Source: Duganella guangzhouensis
GTDB taxonomy: Bacteria > Pseudomonadota > Gammaproteobacteria > Burkholderiales > Burkholderiaceae_D
Assembly: GCF_009674535.1 (NCBI RefSeq)
Contig: NZ_WKJK01000002.1
Location: 124,001-188,000 of the forward strand
Direction: 5' to 3'
DNA length: 64,000 bases
In this document: in pieces, positions 59,601-64,000 of the stretch
Layout of the letters: each line of letters starts with the position of its first letter
Position numbering within the stretch: position 1 is the first letter of the stretch
Translations under genes and position numbers: made by a program
Notes under the pieces: generated by a model
Told to the model about the DNA's origin: nothing
Database searches by the model: none
Seen by the model: only the letters and a program-made list of their open reading frames with translations

Positions 59601-59630
59601 AAAAAAAGCGGCCCGCAGGCCGCTTTTTTG
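59601..59630. terminator. Terminator after the phosphoribosyltransferase gene
   Basis: A-rich stem AAAAAAGCGGCC - CGCA - GGCCGCTTTTTT, A/T tracts on both sides so it can work in either direction. It lies just beyond the PRTase stop and ends the hflK-PRTase run. Confidence 0.92.
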
Positions 59631-59653
59631 GTGACGCTAACTGAGTGGAACGC

Positions 59654-60199
59654 TTACGCGTTGCTCTCACCTTTCTTGATCCACGCCGCCAATTGATGCG
59701 GACGCAGGGCGTCGTAGTCTTCGAATGGCTGGTGAATCCACGGGTTGTGTGGCAGTTCTTCCATCTGGTAGTCCGGCTTGAAGGCCGAGCTGCCCTTGGT
59801 CCAGATCACTGCGGTTTTCACTTCGGTCACGCCGTCGAAGTTCTGCTTCAGGTGGTCCACCACCTTCATCAGGGTCACGCCGGAATCGGCCAGGTCGTCC
59901 AGCAGCAAAATCTTGCCGGACAGCGGGCCCTTGGTCATGGTCATGTACTTGGCGATGTCCAGATCGCCCTGCACAGTGCCCTTCTCGGCGCGGTAGGAGC
60001 TGGTCGACAGGATCGCCAGCGGCACGTCGAAGATGCGCGAGAACACGTCGCCCGGACGCACGCCGCCGCGCGCCAGGCACAGCACCATGTCGAATTTCCA
60101 GCCGGACTCGTGCACCTTGAGCGCCAGGCGCTCGATCAGGCGGTGGTACTCATCCCAGGAGACCCAGAGGTGTTTTTCGTTGGATTGTGGGGTGCTCAT
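59654..60199 (-). CDS. Phosphoribosyltransferase (type I, xanthine/hypoxanthine type)
   Basis: A 181-residue type I PRTase. ILLLDDLADSGVTL is the PRPP-binding loop. LCLARGGVRPGDVFS and VKTAVIWTKGSSAFKPDYQMEELPHNPWIHQPFE are typical of the XGPRT/HPRT-like branch. It salvages purine bases with PRPP. It follows purA by 11 nt, as in many betaproteobacteria. Confidence 0.88.
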   Translation of the reverse strand: MSTPQSNEKHLWVSWDEYHRLIERLALKVHESGWKFDMVLCLARGGVRPGDVFSRIFDVPLAILSTSSYRAEKGTVQGDLDIAKYMTMTKGPLSGKILLLDDLADSGVTLMKVVDHLKQNFDGVTEVKTAVIWTKGSSAFKPDYQMEELPHNPWIHQPFEDYDALRPHQLAAWIKKGESNA

Positions 60200-60210
60200 A
60201 ATTTCCTCGA

Positions 60211-61524
<1,314 letters not shown>

Positions 61525-62685
61525 TCAACCTAAGTTTTTAAGAATCCAGTTACTACCATTCTCGTCGAGCACCAGCGCGCGATCGCACTCGAACTCGTCC
61601 AGTTCGTGGCTGTGACCCGGCATACTCTGGATCACCACTTCGCCGGACTTGCGCAGCTCGGCGATTTTTTCCTTCAATTCCGGCGCGTTGCCCCATGGAG
61701 CGCGGATCGAATGCTTGCGTTCCGCAGTCGGCAACAGGCGCGCCAGTTCGCGCAGGTCGAGCGAGAAGCCGGTGGCGGGACGCGCCCGGCCAAATGCCTC
61801 GCCTACGTGATCGTAACGGCCGCCGCGCGCCACCGCGTTCGGCAAGCCTGGTACATACAGCGCGAACATCGCGCCGCTTTCATACTGATAACCGCGCAGG
61901 TCGGCCAGATCGATCTGCACCTGGGCACGGCCGATCGCCGATGCCGCCAGCGCCGCCAGTTCGGCCAGCGCCTTGGTCACGCCCGGCAGCTGCGGCAGCA
62001 CGTCGCGCGCCTTGCTCAGCACATCGATATCGCCATACAGCGACGGCAACGCCAGCAAGGCGTCGCGCACCTGCGGCGCGTAATCCCTGGTCAGCGCCTG
62101 CAGGTCCGGCACATCCTTGGCGCGCAGCGCGGCATGGATTTTAGCCTGATCGCGCTTGGCGGCCGGGCAGTGTTCCAGCAACGCGTGCAGCACGCCGACA
62201 TGGGTCAGGTCCAGCCGCACATCGGTGAAGCCGGCCAGGGCCAGCGACGACAACGCCAGTTCCTGGATTTCGGCGTCGGCTTCGAGGCCGGCGTGACCGT
62301 ACATTTCGCAACCGATCTGCAGCGGCTCGCGGGTGGCGTGCAGGCCCGATGGACGGGTATGCAGCACACTGCCGGCGTAGCACAGACGGGTGACCGAAGC
62401 GCGGTTCAACAGGTGGGCGTCGATGCGCGCCACTTGCGTGGTCATGTCCGGGCGCAGGCCCAGCATGCGACCCGACAGCTGGTCGACCAGTTTGAAGGTG
62501 CGCAGATCGGTGTCTTCACCGGCGCCGGTCAGCAGCGACTCCAGGTACTCCAGCAGCGGCGGCATCACCAACTCGTAGCCATACAAGCGGAAATTATCCA
62601 GCATCAGGCGGCGCAACTCTTCAATTTTGCGCGCTTCCGACGGCAATACGTCGGCGATATTCTCAGGCAGCAGCCAATTCGGCAT
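61525..62685 (-). CDS. hisZ: ATP phosphoribosyltransferase regulatory subunit
   Basis: A 386-residue class-II-aaRS-like protein. [49 protein letters not shown] (motif-2-like with Arg), and [27 protein letters not shown] resemble HisRS without its tRNA-binding domain. It allosterically activates short-form HisG in histidine biosynthesis. It lies away from the his operon, next to purA, as usual in betaproteobacteria. Confidence 0.95.
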   Translation of the reverse strand: MPNWLLPENIADVLPSEARKIEELRRLMLDNFRLYGYELVMPPLLEYLESLLTGAGEDTDLRTFKLVDQLSGRMLGLRPDMTTQVARIDAHLLNRASVTRLCYAGSVLHTRPSGLHATREPLQIGCEMYGHAGLEADAEIQELALSSLALAGFTDVRLDLTHVGVLHALLEHCPAAKRDQAKIHAALRAKDVPDLQALTRDYAPQVRDALLALPSLYGDIDVLSKARDVLPQLPGVTKALAELAALAASAIGRAQVQIDLADLRGYQYESGAMFALYVPGLPNAVARGGRYDHVGEAFGRARPATGFSLDLRELARLLPTAERKHSIRAPWGNAPELKEKIAELRKSGEVVIQSMPGHSHELDEFECDRALVLDENGSNWILKNLG

Positions 62686-62787
62686 GGGACTATTTAATTA
62701 AGAAATGAACAATGCGGCGCACAGGCCACGGCCGCTTAACTGTACGGCCGAACCTGATATTTTACGCGAAAATGCGTCTTTAGAGGG

Positions 62788-62828
62788 GAAAAAGATGCGA
62801 TCCGGCAGGCCAAGGGCGCTGCCGGATC
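62788..62828 (-). terminator. Terminator after hflC
   Basis: Perfect 10-bp stem GATCCGGCAG / CTGCCGGATC (62799-62808 and 62819-62828), followed on the minus strand by GCATCTTTTTCCCC. It lies just downstream of the hflC stop codon. Confidence 0.85.
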
Positions 62829-62838
62829 GTGGTGCGGC

Positions 62839-63750
62839 TTACTTTTTGGCCGGAGCCGGGGCTGCGCCGCCGGCGCCCGAGCCCTTGAAGTACTTGAAGA
62901 AGTCGGAGCTGGCGTCCATCACCATCACGTCGCCGTGGTTCTTGAAGGTGGTGCGATAGGCTTCCAGGCTACGGTAAAACTTGTAGAACTCCGGATTGCG
63001 GCCAAACGCTTCGGCGTAGATGGCCGATGCCTTGGCGTCGCCCTCACCCTTGACCTCTTCGGCCTGGCGATAGGCTTCGGCCAGGATCACGGCGCGCTGG
63101 CGCTCCGCATCGGCGCGGATCTTCTCGGATTCAGCCGAACCGGTGGAACGCAGCTCGTTGGCGACGCGGGTACGCTCGGCCTTCATGCGCTCGTACACCG
63201 AGTTGTTGATCTGCTCAACATACTCGACGCGCTTGAGGCGCACGTCGATGATCTCGACCCCGATCTGCGCGGCATCCGCCACCACCTTGTTGCGGATCCC
63301 GTCCATCACCTTGCTGCGCTGGCCGGAGATCACCTCAGCCACGGTGCGCTTGCTGATTTCCTCGTTCAGCGCGGCCTTGATGATCTGCGACATGCGGTCA
63401 CGCGCACGGCTTTCGTCGCCGCCAAAGGTCACGTAGTACAGCTTGGGCTGATTCTCGTTGCGGCCAATGCGCCATTTGACGAAGCTGTCCACCAGGATGT
63501 TCATCTTCTCGGCGGTGATGAAGCGGTCGGCGTCCGGCGATTCGATGGTGGTGATGCGGTTATCCAGGAACACCACGTTCTGGAACGGTGGCGGCAGTTT
63601 GAAGTGCAGACCCGGCTCGCGTATCACTTCCTTGATCTGGCCCAGCGCGAACACGATCGCATATTTGCGCTGGTCGACCACGAACACGGTCGACGACAGC
63701 AGCATCAGCGCGATGAACGCCAGGACTACGGTGCTAGCTATGCGGTTCAT
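62839..63750 (-). CDS. hflC: HflC, modulator of the FtsH protease
   Basis: A 303-residue SPFH/prohibitin protein. N-terminal signal anchor at about 5-24; SPFH domain with RKYAIVFALGQIKEVIREPGLHFKLP; coiled-coil with ERMKAERTRVANELRSTG and EGDAKASAIYAEAFGRNPEFYKFYRSLEAY. An Ala/Pro-rich tail ends APAKK. HflK and HflC form a cage around FtsH in the inner membrane. Its ATG overlaps the hflK stop by one base. Confidence 0.96.
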   Translation of the reverse strand: MNRIASTVVLAFIALMLLSSTVFVVDQRKYAIVFALGQIKEVIREPGLHFKLPPPFQNVVFLDNRITTIESPDADRFITAEKMNILVDSFVKWRIGRNENQPKLYYVTFGGDESRARDRMSQIIKAALNEEISKRTVAEVISGQRSKVMDGIRNKVVADAAQIGVEIIDVRLKRVEYVEQINNSVYERMKAERTRVANELRSTGSAESEKIRADAERQRAVILAEAYRQAEEVKGEGDAKASAIYAEAFGRNPEFYKFYRSLEAYRTTFKNHGDVMVMDASSDFFKYFKGSGAGGAAPAPAKK

Positions 63751-64000
63751 TAACGGCTCTCCCGGTCACGTAAGGAGTCGCGCGAGCGCGGATCGCGCAC
63801 GCGGTTGACCTCCACCGACGGCATCAGGTCGGATGGCAAGGCGGTGGTGGACGATGGCGGATTGGCGGCCGCTTGCGCGGCGGCGCGTGCCGCCGCAGCC
63901 TGGGCGTCGGTGGCCGCGGCCTGGGCGATCAGCTTGTCCAGCGGCAGATACAGCAGATTGCTGCCGGTTTTGGCATCCACCATCACCTTGGAGGCGCTGG
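63750..64000 (-). CDS. hflK: HflK, C-terminal fragment cut by window edge
   Basis: The last 83 codons of hflK. KVMVDAKTGSNLLYLPLDKLI is the conserved end of the SPFH/coiled-coil part. An Ala-rich stretch, then Pro/Ser, then an Arg/Asp-rich tail ending RDRESR follow. Its stop codon overlaps the hflC ATG. Confidence 0.92.
   Translation of the reverse strand, partial: SASKVMVDAKTGSNLLYLPLDKLIAQAAATDAQAAAARAAAQAAANPPSSTTALPSDLMPSVEVNRVRDPRSRDSLRDRESR

Overview
The window is GC-rich chromosomal DNA of a betaproteobacterium, most likely Oxalobacteraceae (Duganella / Massilia / Janthinobacterium type). The evidence is the gene order hflK-hflC-hisZ-purA-phosphoribosyltransferase, tandem PEP-CTERM (choice-of-anchor E-like) proteins, a DUF3334 protein and general codon use. 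This placement comes from gene content read by eye, not from a database search.

Layout. 1-3.6 kb: housekeeping and stress genes (ung fragment, S41 peptidase, maleylacetoacetate isomerase, azoreductase, ChaC). 3.6-10.9 kb: a radical-SAM gene with a near-consensus LexA box, then a translationally coupled DUF2760-Hsp70-Hsp70 operon and a DTW-domain tRNA-modification gene. 11-12.7 kb: a chemoreceptor. 12.7-29.2 kb: a type VI secretion locus in two divergent blocks (lipoprotein-tssB-tssC-hcp-tssE-tssH-tssA leftward, tssJ-tssK-tssL rightward), then OmpA/BON, tagF, tssM and an M15 peptidase leftward. tssF, tssG, vgrG and PAAR genes are absent here. 29.2-34.4 kb: a membrane-anchored unknown, a GST, a two-domain PLD-like protein and small unknown genes.

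34.5-51.2 kb is the accessory zone. It holds four identical intact tRNA-Asn(GTT) genes and three truncated tRNA-Asn 3' ends, all on the minus strand. Two truncations are 45 nt long and stop exactly at the first base of the anticodon loop. The third is 27 nt and stops in the T arm. This is what repeated site-specific insertions into one tRNA gene leave behind. The islets between them carry single unknown genes or a candidate defence cassette (HTH, DUF4062, trypsin-like protease, FRG domain). Between intact tRNA copies lie a TonB-dependent receptor, a DUF3334 gene, a HipA/HipB-like pair in reversed order and a RelE/HTH toxin-antitoxin pair.

51.3-64 kb returns to core genes: aromatic aminotransferase, uvrB, an SdpR-SdpI-hydrolase operon, an MgtC-family protein, MarC, two PEP-CTERM proteins, and PRTase-purA-hisZ-hflC-hflK (the last cut by the window edge).
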